This document shows, piece after piece, positions 11,503-23,224 of a stretch of 60,000 nucleotides of DNA. This stretch comes from Nymphaea colorata (Eukaryota > Streptophyta > Magnoliopsida > Nymphaeales > Nymphaeaceae): positions 64,001 through 124,000 of the forward strand of contig NC_045143.1 of the NCBI RefSeq assembly GCF_008831285.2. The letters are read 5' to 3'. The number at the start of each line of letters is the position of its first letter. The first letter of the stretch is position 1. A model generated the notes under the pieces. The model did not search any database and was not told the origin of the DNA. It saw only the letters and a list, made by a program, of their open reading frames with translations. The translations under genes and the position numbers were made by a program.

Positions 11503-11666
11503 CAGTGGCGGAACAATAAATTTTGGACTATGCCCCTCCAAAAATAAAATATTGCTCTAAAAAATATACGCGTAGAGAGGGATATTTTATTTTTGGAGGG
11601 ACATAGGTGAACATAGAAAATATACGCGTGCAGAACAGTTTAATCTTGTTTCTTGTTCCACCACTG
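11503..11666. mobile_element. MITE-like element, B1 copy
   Basis: The outer ends form a near-perfect inverted repeat, CAGTGGCGGAACAA and TTGTTCCACCACTG (13 of 14 paired). Inside it, 11534-11552 (CCCTCCAAAAATAAAATAT) is the perfect 19-bp inverted complement of 11582-11600. AAAATATACGCGT-type sequence occurs twice. CAGTGGCGGA ends resemble plant hAT-type MITEs. The flanks do not give a clear 8-bp duplication (only TTTA is shared), so the exact ends and family are uncertain. Confidence 0.6.
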
Positions 11667-11689
11667 TTTAGGACCCTTTCCTTTGCAAA

Positions 11690-11870
11690 ACCCACTTCCA
11701 CATCCAAATGAGCTGGTCATGAGCTGAGAGTAGATTTAGAGCTCAAATATCAAGGAACCCTTCTCCTTATAATACTTCTGCATCCAAATAAGCCGATCAG
11801 ATGATAGTAGATTCTGAGCTTTGAACTTTTCTCCTTGCAAAACCCACTTACATGACTTGTAAGATTTTTT
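11690..11870. repeat. Short imperfect tandem duplication
   Basis: A block with TTTGCAAAACCCACTTCCAC, CATCCAAATGAGC and GTAGATTTAGAGCT is followed by a related block with CATCCAAATAAGCCG, GTAGATTCTGAGCT and TTGCAAAACCCACTTACATG. It is present in B2 too. No gene is seen. Confidence 0.4.
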
Positions 11871-12080
11871 GTCTGCTCTCAAAAACCTACGGTCGTGTCT
11901 TACAGAAGCATTTGTTCCTGTATCCATCTCCTTGGAACCGGATGTCCAAAGCTTTGGCTCTTGTTGGTCTCAGATCTCAAAGCATTTCTAATATTCACAA
12001 CCTCACCAAGCAACTGCTATGCTGCCTTGACATACTTGGAATACTTAGGGGGCAAGGCTGGGGGCAGCTTCCTCCAACTT

Positions 12081-12930
12081 AATTCCCATTCTTAGCATCA
12101 TGGAATCGCTTTGTGATCATGATGCTTCACACCAGAAGGACATGGAAGAATACCTCGTCAATTGGGATTTAAATCCATTGAGGCATATTATCTCTCCCTG
12201 ATGACGACTATTATGTACTTGTTACTTACCTTTGCTAATTAATCATCTTATTCACCACATCGGTGTGCGCATGCATGGTTGAATGTGCGATGAGTGCTTC
12301 AGAATTCACACATTCGAACCTCTGTACAAAGCAAGAAGAAAAAGGATTGGATTCACCAACTTCCTAGTAAGCAGTGTGCCAAGGACAGGGCCGGTCTGTG
12401 GTTCCTTTTCAAATATGGCTAACATTCATCTCTTGATGTAGTGAATTTGGATGTAAATTAAATTAAAGCTACCAGATTATGCCAAGAGACTATCGCAGAA
12501 TCGAACTCTCAACCTCCATCAGCTGGTTTTAAGTCGACTCAGTTTTTTAATTGGTGTCTAAGTATCAGTGTGCAAACATACCTTGTGCCTTCCATCCAAC
12601 CAGGGAAATGGTCATAATAAGTGCTGCTTTCAATTACTGTATGTTGGGTGTATGATCAAGACTAGTATATCCCCTCTTTTTCTCCAATCACATCATCCAG
12701 TGAGTGTTAGGCCAGCAAACTTTGCTCTGTGACAAATGTACATGAAGATTAATTAACAAACTACCTTAAAGGCCTAGTTGCTTCGATGTATATACAGCAG
12801 TACTGCTGTAACTTTTGTACCTTTGAAGCATACCTCTCGGCCTTCATCGATCCGAAGTTACTCCAATCTCTTGGTAATGAGTTGCAACTCAATCCTATGT
12901 ATAGACTCTATCTTCTAGCAAGTGTTTAAC
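12081..12930. repeat. Module X, copy 2 (degraded sequence quality)
   Basis: Collinear with 5846-6760 and 44140-45030. Many homopolymers are one base shorter than in the other copies (for example CAGGGCC for CAGGGGCC and CTTTTCAAA for CTTTTTCAAA near 12380-12410). Blocks near 12690 and 12785 have lost several bases. The tRNA-like B-box stretch (minus strand) lies near 12491-12510. Confidence 0.8.
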
Positions 12931-13048
12931 CCATTGGAAATGCCGATATCAAACCAGTTTTGGTTGCTGGCAACATATGCTTTCAACCACAACAAACATT
13001 ATGCATTAAACCACAACAAACATAAAAAGAAAAGACATTATTTCATGT

Positions 13049-13273
13049 TCAGTACATCAACAACACATTCCTGAGGATGCCTTCAACCAACTCAACAACC
13101 TCCTTTGGTTGTATAAAGTATTTTGCTTTTTGTAGAAAAGTTGTCGTTGAATGGTGAATGGCATTAGAGGCTCTTGGTTCGCCAATCACACCAGGCATGG
13201 GCAAGCAACCAAATTCAGGAAAACCCATAATGTTAGGATCAAGTTCACGAATTCATGCAATAGTGCCCAACCT
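13049..13273 (-). pseudogene. Unrecognised exon-like open segment (B1)
   Basis: After a TTTTATGCAG acceptor-like site the minus strand reads RLGTIA, a TGA stop, then IRELDPNIMGFPELG, CLPMPGVIGEPRASNAIHH and FLQKAKYFIQPKEVVELVEG, closing with a stop after LLMY. Amino-acid composition and the splice-like border suggest a genuine exon of some plant protein. I cannot name the family. An 8-base deletion compared with unit A changes the C-terminal frame. Confidence 0.45.
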
Positions 13274-13752
13274 CTGCATAAAATGCTTGCCATATCAAGT
13301 GTTAGGAAAGTCTTGGAAAAAAAGTATCACTGTTCACCTTCCAGTTCATGATCATGGGCCTTACCAGCAGCAACGACATTTGGTTAAGAACATAAAAAAA
13401 TTCAAGACCAATAACAAATCTAAAAACAAGCTTTCCAAGACATTCTGAAATAAGCATTAGTTGTGTCATTTTCACGCCTAAAGAACCTACATTCTGATAT
13501 AGTTTTGGTCCAACCTCAGCCCACCTTCTCCTCCAATGTAGGAAAAACATCTCGGTTATGGAAAGGGGAAGAACTAGATTAAAAGCAATAGCCTCAATCG
13601 ACGGGGAGCAGGCCGAACAGCCAGCTTAAATGAGTGACACAACATAAATAGCATCAATGAGAAAGATTCAATAATATCATAATTTCCCAATGCAGGACAT
13701 GTCCTATTTATGGATAAACAAACACATACTAGTTAAAAATCCAGAAACAAAA

Positions 13753-14554
13753 AGAACTGAATAATAAGCTGGTCCAAATCTATGAAGACCCAGCTGTCGA
13801 AGCAAAGCATGGGTGGTAGTTGATGATGAAGAATAATTCACCCATTTGCAAAACCATGTATTTCAAGCCAAGACAAATATTAGATGAAGCCAAAAACAAA
13901 ACTCATGCAACTCAAAGGATGTAACTTTTCAAAAATGTCACAGTTCAAAATTGACCAGTTTTTGAAAACAATAAGAGACCTTCCATGACAGCCTCAACCT
14001 AAGTTGGGTTATGTCATGAAAAGCATTCAAGCATTCAACGGGTGAGGAGACTCAATTAGATGGAATAATGGTCAGATCCAATGATCTGTCTCTCCCAAGA
14101 CAAAGGAAAGATGGACAATTTATGTCTCTCGACTAACATGACACAAGAAGAAACAAGGAAGAACTGAATAATAAGCTGGTCCAAATCTATGAAGGACCCA
14201 GCTGTCGAAGCAAAGGCATGGGTGGGTAGTTGATGATGATGAAGAATAATTCCACCCCATTTTGCAAAACCATGTATTTCAAGCCAAGACAAATATTAGA
14301 TGAAGCCAAAACAAAACTCATGCAACTTCAAAGGATGTAACTTTTCAAAAATGTCACAGTTCAAAATTGACCGGTTCTTTTGAAAACAGATAAGAGACCT
14401 TCCATGACAGCCTCAACCCTAAGTTTGGGTTATGTCATTGAAAAGCAGTTTCAAGGCATTTCAACGGGTTGAGGAGACTCAATTAAGATGGAATAATGGG
14501 TCAGGTTTCCAAATGATCTGTCTCTCCCAAGACAAAGGAAAAGATGGACAATTT
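13753..14554. repeat. Local tandem duplication with a degraded first pass
   Basis: 13753-14121 (369 bp) and 14160-14554 (395 bp) are the same segment. The first is 26 bases shorter, almost all through loss of one base from homopolymers or short repeats (GAAGACCC for GAAGGACCC, GGGTGGTAG for GGGTGGGTAG). B2 and A have a single copy. The seam reads GGACAATTT then ATGTCTCTCGAC. This pattern is typical of raw long-read error rather than evolution. Confidence 0.85.
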
Positions 14555-14736
14555 GTCACATTCAGCATAAGTGGACTAGGTTTGAGGAGTTCCATGACTT
14601 CATCTATTCCATGAACGGGACTAGTAATTTGTTAATGAAATGGCAAACACCTTTCAAGACCAAAGGGGATTGGTTAGTTCCTCTTATGCCTAAAAAACCT
14701 CGAAACATAACAAGAGATGTCAAGTTTTTACTTTGA
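14497..14736 (+). CDS. Unrecognised 80-codon open segment (B1)
   Basis: The frame begins at WVRFPNDLSLPRQRKRW with no in-frame ATG at the start. It passes through FHDFIYSMNGTSNLLMKWQT and PLMPKKPRNITRDVKFLL to a TGA. B2 has the same open frame at 46210-46449, and unit A has it frameshifted. There is a stop just upstream in the same frame. It may be an exon or a chance open frame; I recognise no domain. Confidence 0.25.
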   Translation, partial: WVRFPNDLSLPRQRKRWTICHIQHKWTRFEEFHDFIYSMNGTSNLLMKWQTPFKTKGDWLVPLMPKKPRNITRDVKFLL

Positions 14737-15479
14737 AATAGTTCAAAATTATCAATTTAACTCATAAGCTTGAGTGCTCGTGTTGTGCAAACAATATGTC
14801 ATTCATTTACCCATACTACCATACAAGCATTAGGATTCATTTCGCATCAATGTTGTCGAACCTCTAGAAGGGACATCTTTCAATTTTCTAAATGTGAACA
14901 TAAAGGAATCATCCTCGACGTCTTAGGTAATAAAAAAAAGGAGCAGATATTGACCCCAAAATCACACATCTACGAAAGATTGCCACATTCAATTCCTGCA
15001 AGTTTAGCCTTCATGTCTTTCATCTCTTGGCAGGCACCTTTTGTTTTTGTTTTTTTCTTTTTTTCTTTTTCTTTCTTTTGCATTCAGCTTTTTGCCTTTT
15101 TGATTTCTTTTCCTTTGATTTTTTTTTTTTCAGGCCGACCTTCACCTTTGAGGGAATACCTCACCACCTCAAAGGCTACTACGAAGCTCCACCGCTTTGG
15201 TAGTTATGTGTAGCTTTGTCACGTGTCCAACCCGCTTCACCTTACGAGTTTTCGACGAGCCAAAGGTTCGTAAGTCATTATCTTCGCGAAATAGACATAA
15301 ATCAGCTTTATGCCTACCCGGTACTCATGATTACTGACTTAGAGGAACAACTACACAAGCCCCGAGCCCATCTCTCAACCCTCATTTTGCTACCTGCCAA
15401 GATCTTACAGAGCATTGTGGCTTCTCTCACAGTATATTTCATGTTAAATCCTTGTAAATGTTTGAACACCGGAATCAAT

Positions 15480-16550
15480 AGCATTTCCTAGGATTGACTT
15501 TCTCAGCTTCATAGGAGTTTTCCTTACTGTTCACATCTAGGATTTTTCAGCTTTCCCGTTCCATAGATTGACAACAAAAACTTGAAATTTTCTCCTACTC
15601 AAGAAGATACTAAGAGTAAAGCACAGACATATCGTTGTGAGAGAAGCCATTTTTAAAATGTTTTTAAAGAAAATAAAAAAAAAAACTTTTAAAAAAGTTC
15701 TTGACATCAAATGGTATATCACAAGGAGGAATGAACTTTACTCCCTAAAGAGACGGGCAAATGCAAAACAAATGGGGTAGACTAGGAAGAAGAATGAACT
15801 TCACCAACTCTGCTATAAAAATATGATATTCTACATAAAAGGGTGGTTTAAGGGTGACGAGTTCTCATAAATGTATAAATAATAGGTCATCAACTGATTG
15901 AAAGTTTTGCAAGAGGTTTAGGTTAAGCTCTTCTCTTTCCTTGAACAAACCCTAGGATAAACCAATCCTATAAAGCGGCTTTTGTAAAATCATTAGAGAA
16001 ATGATAACGACAACAACAGGATTGGACACTGTTAGACTTTGATGTAAGGTTGTCTGCAGAAGCGAAAGTAAAAAAGTGTTCGGACTTCGGATATAGAACA
16101 AAGGCAGACTTTTCGATTTCTGACGGGTTCATAAATCTGGGTTAAAAAGACATGATATTGTAAAGAGATGATACCAAAACTAAGGATTTTTTATTCTACA
16201 GAAGTAGAGGATTTTAGAAAACCAGAATTCAGAATTTTTTGAACTTTGGTATTTGTTTTGTATTTTTTTTATTCTGCCCAGTTTCTGTACAAAGTAGAAC
16301 AAAATTCTCAAAAACAATGTTTCCTAATTAAACTATCAAAGATAGTAAAAAATCACACAAAATTCAGAAAACTATATTCGCATGTAAGAAAATCAAAACA
16401 CAAAATGCTTGCACCCAAGAAGAAGATACAACACTCATGCACACAGGGCAAGAATAGTAAGAAAATGTAAAGTACATTAGCAAAGAAATCAAACAATTGT
16501 CATTCTATATAATTTATAGAAAACAGATTTCCTCTTCAAAGAACAAAGCA
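15480..16550. other. No gene recognised; AT-rich
   Basis: Non-coding-looking sequence with long A and T runs. It is essentially identical in B2 (about 47195-48264). Its part nearest the SEC fragments may be intron sequence of that pseudogene. No promoter, RNA gene or repeat boundary could be supported. Confidence 0.4.
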
Positions 16551-16556
16551 CCTCAC

Positions 16557-16832
16557 TTCTTGTAATGGACCATGAACCTTCATCACATTCCCAAAGTTTG
16601 CTATGACAATTAATTGGGGCAGCATTAAGGGGAAACTTTTTTTGACAATAAGACTGTCTTAGACAAGTGCAATCCACCAATGAAGAAGGAAAGGAAGAAG
16701 AAAAGGAAAAAAAAATGCATACCAGACAGCGACTGCTAAAGCCTGTCTACAACAATGTGCTGCCTCATTGAGCCTTCCCTTTCCCACGACAAATTTGACC
16801 AGCCATCACCAAAATTAGGTCACAAGTCATAA
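16557..16832 (-). pseudogene. O-GlcNAc transferase SECRET AGENT-type TPR exons, broken (B1)
   Basis: Two consecutive exons are recognisable on the minus strand. Exon 1 (16832-16723) follows CATTTGCAG. It reads PNFGDGWSNL and then, after a short deletion and frameshift, GKGRLNEAAHCCRQALAV, ending at a GTATGC donor. This is the family's RPNFxDAWSNL...KGRLNEAAQCCRQAL TPR segment. The arginine before PNF is a TGA stop. Exon 2 (16619-16557) corresponds to the NPxLVDAHSNLGNLMKAQGLVQE region. It retains HSKL, GNVMKVHGPLQE and a GTGAGG donor, with a 4-base deletion and one extra T. Its acceptor has become TGCTG. SEC adds O-GlcNAc to nuclear and cytosolic proteins. This copy is certainly dead. Other exons were not found. 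Confidence 0.78.
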
Positions 16833-16899
16833 CTGCAAATGCAAGAAAAGCACAATTATAGGAAAGATCTAAAGATGAGCCTCAAATTCTTCCCTAATA

Positions 16900-17120
16900 T
16901 CTTCAACATGGCTTGTAGACTCATCCCACTCCAAACTTTGGAAAAGATTACTCTTCCGGTGTGAGGAGCTGTGTGTTAGTTCTCCTGTTGGGGTCACGTG
17001 TTTGATGGTTTACTGCTGTATAGCTTTTGTACACTCATTGTATGTCTAGAGTGTAATTCTACCTCAGCTCTATTCGTATGTTTGTGTATAGCTTCAATTT
17101 TTGTTCAATAAAATGGTCAA
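16900..17120. other. Exon-like open stretch and a possible polyadenylation signal
   Basis: On the minus strand, about 16963-16875 encodes an open stretch with SNLFQSLEWDESTSHVED then IREEFEAHL and a stop. It has no match I recognise. On the plus strand TTGTTCAATAAAATGG at about 17101-17116 looks like a polyadenylation region at the end of a transcript. Both are weak. Confidence 0.2.
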
Positions 17121-17633
17121 GAAAGGCCCCTACTCCCTGCAGGTTTGCATTGCAAAAGTTTAAAGGAAGGCTTTGGCATGTCTCAACTGCTTTTGGAAAA
17201 GCAGCAAAGTTTGCTCCGCAAACTCAGATATTTAGCATGGTCAAAACTAACTCAAAATTAGAGGCAGTTCTATATAGAATAGGGTTTTGGAACTATATAA
17301 GTTTGCATGCTATGTTAATTCAGAGAAATAAAACATCCACTATGATGCAAATCACCTAAACGAAGGATTCTTATCAGAGTGTTTCTTGCGTTGTTCCTGG
17401 ATACTTATTTTTGTCCCGTTTTGTGTCAATTGGATGATGTCTCTGATTCAAACAAAGAAACCAACAGTTGCCGAACACAAAACAGAGCAAAGTACAAGAT
17501 ATACATGTTTCAATTTAAGATTCTACATTACAGTTGACGAAGGCTAAAAAAGGATTCACAAGCTTTGACCAGAAAAGGGGGAGGAAGTCATAGAAGCTAT
17601 ACACAAGATCCTCGAACCCTCAAGCTTCACACA

Positions 17634-17634
<1 letters not shown>

Positions 17635-17664
<30 letters not shown>

Positions 17665-17665
17665 A
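17635..17665. repeat. (CA)n(GA)n microsatellite
   Basis: A short ACACAC run followed by a GAGA run. The B2 copy at about 49356-49388 has a longer CA part. It shows ordinary slippage between the two large copies. Confidence 0.9.
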
Positions 17666-18419
17666 ACTTAGATATTGTTTGGGAACGGTAAAGTTTTTAT
17701 TATTTGCAAATACAATTTGAAGCAAAAGCCAATAATGTCATTAATCCTAGGCAATGGACAGGCCCAAATATAACTAAACAGATAAAAGTATTTAGCAACC
17801 AACAAAGAAGAACAACAACGCATGAAAGTCCGATATTCATATATAACATCCATGCTGTAAGCAGGTCCTTTTGCAAACTTATGATCCAATTAAACAAGTT
17901 TTCAAACATAAAGCAGATCTAAAACAACCTTCCCTATCTTGAAAAGGCGAAGACGACAACTAGGGCTGCGATTTGGGGAAACACAGGCTGTTTGGAAATA
18001 AAACGAGAAAGAAAGAGGCAAGCCTGCGCCTCACCTCGACAGAGACGTGGAAGAGGAGTTGATGCAGACGTGCGATACGAGAATGGGCAGCTGCATGCGG
18101 AGAGCTTCTGCAAGAGGAGGAAGACGGCTTCTCCACGGACAAGGACGAAAAACAGAAATTATGCCCCAACGGGCAGAAAGTTTGTCCATGCTCCTGAATT
18201 TTAGAAAAGAAGAAGGAAAGAGGCGGGTAGGGCTCGATAAACCTCCCCTCACCAAAATTTCAAAATCGACCTAAATATTATGTAGTGTTTCAAAAACACA
18301 CTTTAGTTTTAAAATTTCATAAACTGCCTTTTTGAAAACTTGTGGGCGTGACAAGGAGACTCACCGTCCAGGTCGGCGGTGTTCGGGGCAAAGTTATAAA
18401 TATTCGAATGTGAATGTCA

Positions 18420-19735
18420 AAATCAGATTCACATCCAATGGAAATGCCAACGGATAATTATTTATACTTGATCGGATATTTATGAAATATCTATATACGA
18501 ATCCAAATCTAGATCCGATCAGTTGTTTTTTAAATCCAAATTGGATCTGATTTCTTAGTCAGGTATTAATTTTTTTTTTGGTACCCCGATTTTTTTGAAA
18601 TGGTTGGATCGAATATCTCATCAAATCAAATATATTGACATCCCTAAGTATCAATTTCCTTTCCTACCCAAACTAAACAAAAGGGCCTTGGTTTTTATCT
18701 TTAATAGACTGTTTTTAAAGCCTACGGGGCTTCGGGTAGAAGATGGTATGGAGTTTTACTTTAGAACCAAGGCCCTTCTTGCACACAAAACCTTTTTTTG
18801 TTTTTGTCTACCCATCAAAACATAAAAGCTATGTTTTTAAAACTCATTTAAACAATCATTTTTACAAAACCAAGTTTTCTAAAAAATCATTTTGTCAAGG
18901 AATTGCCCAAACGCTACCTAAAGCTTTTAAGCGAAGTAAATTGAACTCTTGTTTGCCTGAACAATAAATACGCATGACATGTCTCAACCATTTGTGAGTG
19001 CCTTGTACTGATGTGATTAAGTCTTTTCCTTTTAAGTGTATTTTTGAAAGGCTAAGTAAGTGAGATTTAAAAATTCAAATATGTAGTACAATTCATTTTT
19101 TCTTTTTCAATTTGAAACAAATTGATGGAAATGCCTCTAATGACTACATATATGAAGAACTACAATCAATCAATTCACATGCGTAGGAAAGCTCGGGTTT
19201 CCATGTGAAGATCATGATCAAGTTCATCTCAAATGATCATTCGTGAAAAAGCTTGGGAGAAAGATTCGCACCAACACGACCTGCCGTCTATGTCGGCACC
19301 AAAATCTCCAGTCAAAGCATGAACACCTACTAGGGCGGTATTGGGCCCGCCCTGTTCGATTTAGAGTTAGAATTTCCAGTTAGAGTAGATATCAACGAGG
19401 AGCACTAAATTCTAGAACAAGTATAAAGGGCAATATATGTCATATCGTACTAAAAATTTGTCAAGAATTTTATTTTACAGAGGGTAGGCCTCCACGTTTT
19501 ATTAAGACAGATGACATCAGCACGAAGTATAAAAAAAATCAAGAACAGACGGCGGAATTGTATACCCGGCTTCATCAATGATGGTGGCAGTTTGGAAGAG
19601 GACCTACACCTACCCATTAGAAATTAACGATGTGCGTGAAGAGTACCCGTTGATTGCGTGTACCAGTAAAGCTTAATGGCAAGTTGAGTGAATGGGTTCG
19701 GTGTCGGTGAGCTGACGACTACTTTAGTGCCCAGC
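18420..19735. repeat. Sub-segment present three times
   Basis: This part of B1 recurs in B2 (about 50150-51722) and in the spacer before B2 (about 41950-43365). B1 lacks about 160 bp (between ATATATGTCA and TATCGTAC near 19440) that the other two copies have. It also lacks their short duplication of TTTTACAGAGGGTA. The spacer copy is therefore closer to B2 than to B1. No gene is recognised. Confidence 0.85.
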
Positions 19736-20339
19736 ACCAAGTAGCAGACTAGTCCGCTAACATCTATCAAAGCCATTACATCACTCTGCAACTACTTACA
19801 ACAATACATGGCGCCTCCTCTCTACAATGCTAATGAGTTAACCAGCAATGGAATCTACTCAGGCAGCCGACGATTGTGGTGTCGGCCTCAAAGGTTACCA
19901 CTTGCTTCCACCTCCTGGGAAGACAAGTTGGTTTTTCCTCGCTTTCTACTTTACAAAAAGGAATTACATAACAAAGTAGAAAGGAGGGTGAGTAAGAGGT
20001 TTTAGGGTCTTGTTTTCCAAATTGGAGCTTGGTTGTTTATAATTTACAGAAATTACTAAATATATTAATTTCCTGAGGTTTGTATCCGATTGATATTATT
20101 TGTTCTCAAAATCATTAAAGTCTGCAACTGATCATATGTGAAAATGGCACTATGTATATAAGGCACTTACGTGAGAATATTTGCTCAAAAAGTCCGAACT
20201 TCCTTTCATATGTAGAGAGAGGAGGAGAACACAAAATACTTGTCTTACACGGAAGTGCTAAGGAAAGGGGAGGGACGAAGAACACTCCTCTCAATCCAAA
20301 TTCTAAAGAAAGCAGCGAAACTAGAGGTGGAGGATCACC

Positions 20340-20600
20340 AGTATACATGTACAACGATGACAATTTTCACCGGTATAGATTCATTGGCATATCTATACCG
20401 GTGGAAGGCTCACCGCTATAGCTGCTTCTCCCGGCGGTAACTATCACCGGAAGAGGACACCTATAGCGGCGCATATCTTCATCGCTAGACCTGTATACAG
20501 GCGACGAAATCACCGCCGGAGGAATGTATACCGGTGAATTTATCACCGCTATAGATGCAATACCGGCCATCAACATCACCGGAGAACGTTGACCGCAAGT
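20340..20600. mobile_element. CACTA-like subterminal repeat patch (B1)
   Basis: This stretch is dense in short motifs in both orientations: CACCGGTATA/TATACCGGTG, CACCGCTATAG/CTATAGCGG and CACCGCCGG/CCGGCGG. It includes the perfect hairpin at 20368-20403. Such arrays resemble the subterminal regions of plant CACTA (En/Spm) elements. The CACTA ends themselves and a 3-bp target duplication were not found, so this may be a remnant. Confidence 0.5.
20368..20403. other. Perfect 13-bp hairpin
   Basis: CACCGGTATAGAT, a 10-base spacer, then ATCTATACCGGTG: both arms pair without mismatch. Identical in B2 at 52356-52391. It may be a transposase-binding dyad or simply two inverted copies of the same subterminal motif. 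Confidence 0.85.
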
Positions 20601-20628
20601 AATTTGTTCCGACCCACGCAATACGAAT

Positions 20629-20767
20629 TCCTCATTTCGTCAATCCAAACCCAACGCGATAAATCGGCCAGCGACGGATCGACTTGCTTAATTCTCTTTT
20701 TTAGTTTTACCATAACCTTATTAACATGATTTTCAACCTGCAACTTAGCACGTAGTTGCAGGATCAT
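20629..20767 (-). other. Short lysine-rich open segment next to the CACTA-like patch
   Basis: The minus strand reads MILQLRAKLQVENHVNKVMV, then KLKKRIKQVDPSLADLSRWV and IDEM. The same residues are kept in B2 (about 52650-52790), where the frame also extends upstream. It may be a piece of coding sequence belonging to the adjacent transposon remnant. No family is recognised. Confidence 0.3.
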
Positions 20768-21209
20768 TTTTCGGGGAATTTTTTTTGAAAAATAAATTCG
20801 ACCATCTCAAAGCTTCCAAACAGTGGAGCCTAAAAGCTAAAAATGCATCACTGAAAAAACTCTGAATTAATGCTACAAATATGATGGAACCCAAGCTGGT
20901 TGGTGGATATTGCAGGTGGTGACAGAATTGACAGGAAGAAGTGCAGACTATTGCTTCGAGTGTGTGTCCCTTGCCTCTCTCGCTTGCTGGCCTGTATAAA
21001 GACAAGCAAGCTGAAATCAACACTATCTCTCCTTTTGCTAATTTATCAACATGTAAGCATCAGTTTCCGAAGAACAGAGGAGCGTCCTACTTACCATGCA
21101 CAACCAAGGTAAACAGACATGTTAGGCACGCCAATAAAAAAAAAATTCCTGCATCAATGTAATCCAGAATCAGATCAAACTTTAGAACATCTCAATGAAA
21201 GAAATTCTA

Positions 21210-21265
21210 GTCATATATACATATCTATATATCTATCTATCTATCTATATATATATATATATTAA
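21210..21265. repeat. (TATC)n/(TA)n microsatellite
   Basis: ATCTATATATCTATCTATCT followed by a TA run. The B2 copy near 53240-53278 is shorter. Confidence 0.9.
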
Positions 21266-22099
21266 GGAATAACAGATATTAAATGTAATCCCTAGATAGT
21301 GCCTGGCCTGCATAGGGTGACCCATCTTTTGCCACTTCACTCTCTCCCCTCCCCTGTCTACAAAATATTTCTTTTTGCTTTTTGCTTGCCAAATGGACAC
21401 ACTGCAGTAACTATTCTATCACTAGAAAATGAGAGAGTGATCTAGTTGGGAAAACAATCATTTATGACATTAAAAATTCTTCTTTGATGGTTTCTGTGAA
21501 GATAAATGAAACACCGTTAGATGGTAAAGATTAAGGGACATGTTATTTTATTGATATTGGATCTGGTTACATCAACCAGACATTGGGAACTCAAGAGATG
21601 CATAGCAAAACCAAGAGGTGCTTGGGTGGTTGTTTGGCAATAATAACGGTATGACACACTGTGCCTCAAGATAATCTTTGACAAGAATCTTATGTGCAGA
21701 AAATATACATTATACATGCTTCCTTCAATAGCTTCATATTAAGTTTCCCCATTTTGTTTTGATCCCAATGTCTGTACGGTTCTTGAACAACTTTCTAAAA
21801 CCCTATGGAGCAAGGAGAGTTAGGTGCAGCAAAACTATTATTTGGTTCTTCTTTTTGTAACATAAAGTGTTGAAGCAAATGGATCTAACAACCCCAAGGC
21901 ATTACTTCGTCAAAAGAAATAATCTGAAAGCATTGAAGCAGAAAATTTGGAAGGATGATCAGAGATTGAACATGAAGCACACCGATTACTAAGAAGGTGT
22001 TAAATTGGTTTAAACACACACTCTGAATATAATTAGTCGGTTCTAGCTCCAACAATCAGATTTTTTTTTGTTTGAAATCAACATATTTTATCCATTTCA

Positions 22100-23220
22100 T
22101 TATAAGCAGATATATAAAACAGGTATTTGAATTTTGAACCATAAACAAACCAAGATTCTGCAGGCAAAAATTGACAGTTCATACCAACTATTGACTGGAA
22201 ATGTACAAATCTAGACAACAGGCACAGTGAGCACCAATATGGATAACTTGGACATGCAAATTAGTTACATGAATCCCAAAGTGTCATACCTCGATAAATT
22301 TTTTATATGCCCATATGCAAAAAATATTATTCAATCATTGACAAGGGACAGACATTTGAAAAATTTCCTTTTTGGGCCTACATTTTGCCTGCAACCTGAA
22401 AAACCCACATTTTGTAATTTTTAATAAGTGTCACACCTACTCATTCCCTTGCTAGTCATTATTGAATTTGATACAGGCAGCTGCTGTAATCACAGTGTCA
22501 AGCTGCCGAAAGTAATAAAATAAGGACACATTTTCCCTCTCCTAATGGTTAAATGGTACTCAACTTAGGTACCAGACAGCTATATGAATGGAAAATCCCC
22601 ATAAGTCGCCGACACAATATAGAGCAATTGTAAGCATGGAAAACCGACGGCCAAAAGACAATTGTAATAACTACCCCTGCTCTCAGTAACAGTTTCCATA
22701 CACATAAAACCGTCATTGGAGTATCTTTTTGGCATTTTTGTAAAACAAAATACAGTCACTACTCTTTTAAAGGTATTGATTTCAAAGGTTTCATGTGTAC
22801 AAGGTTGTTGGAGAGGAGTAAAGAACTTGGGCCTTGTCATTGTCCCAGATCATAATCATTAGGTCCAAAAATAAAGAACTTGGAAGGAAATTTTAGAAAA
22901 ATGTGGACCAGTTTGGGCCTTTAGGATCTAAAATGTAAGAAAATATTGCATTTAAATATATGCCCCTCTTTGCATTTATGAGCAGGTTGAAAATTGTTCA
23001 TAGTGTCACTTTTAGCAAAGCAAGCTTAAACATCGGAAAATATTGGCCTAAAGGTCAGGTTTAGTGAAACAACGGGGCAATAAAAAAATTTTTGGATGAG
23101 GGGATGAGACTATGGGGATGGACAGATTTTAGAACTCCGCCTGAAACATGAAACTTTTCAAGAGCAAAAGGCAAGTAGTATATCAAATGGATCACAACTT
23201 CCTTTAGCAAAATTCCTGAG
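22100..23220. other. No gene recognised
   Basis: AT-rich sequence shared with B2 (about 54110-55235) with few changes. Short open frames on either strand show no family signature and no splice context I could support. Confidence 0.35.
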
Positions 23221-23224
23221 AATT

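Noticed and set aside
18030-18255. Minus-strand first-exon candidate ending at a GTGAGG donor
   Set aside because: Three overlapping frames are open on the two strands of this GC-richer piece, and none matches a family I know; it could not be tied to the SEC fragment downstream.
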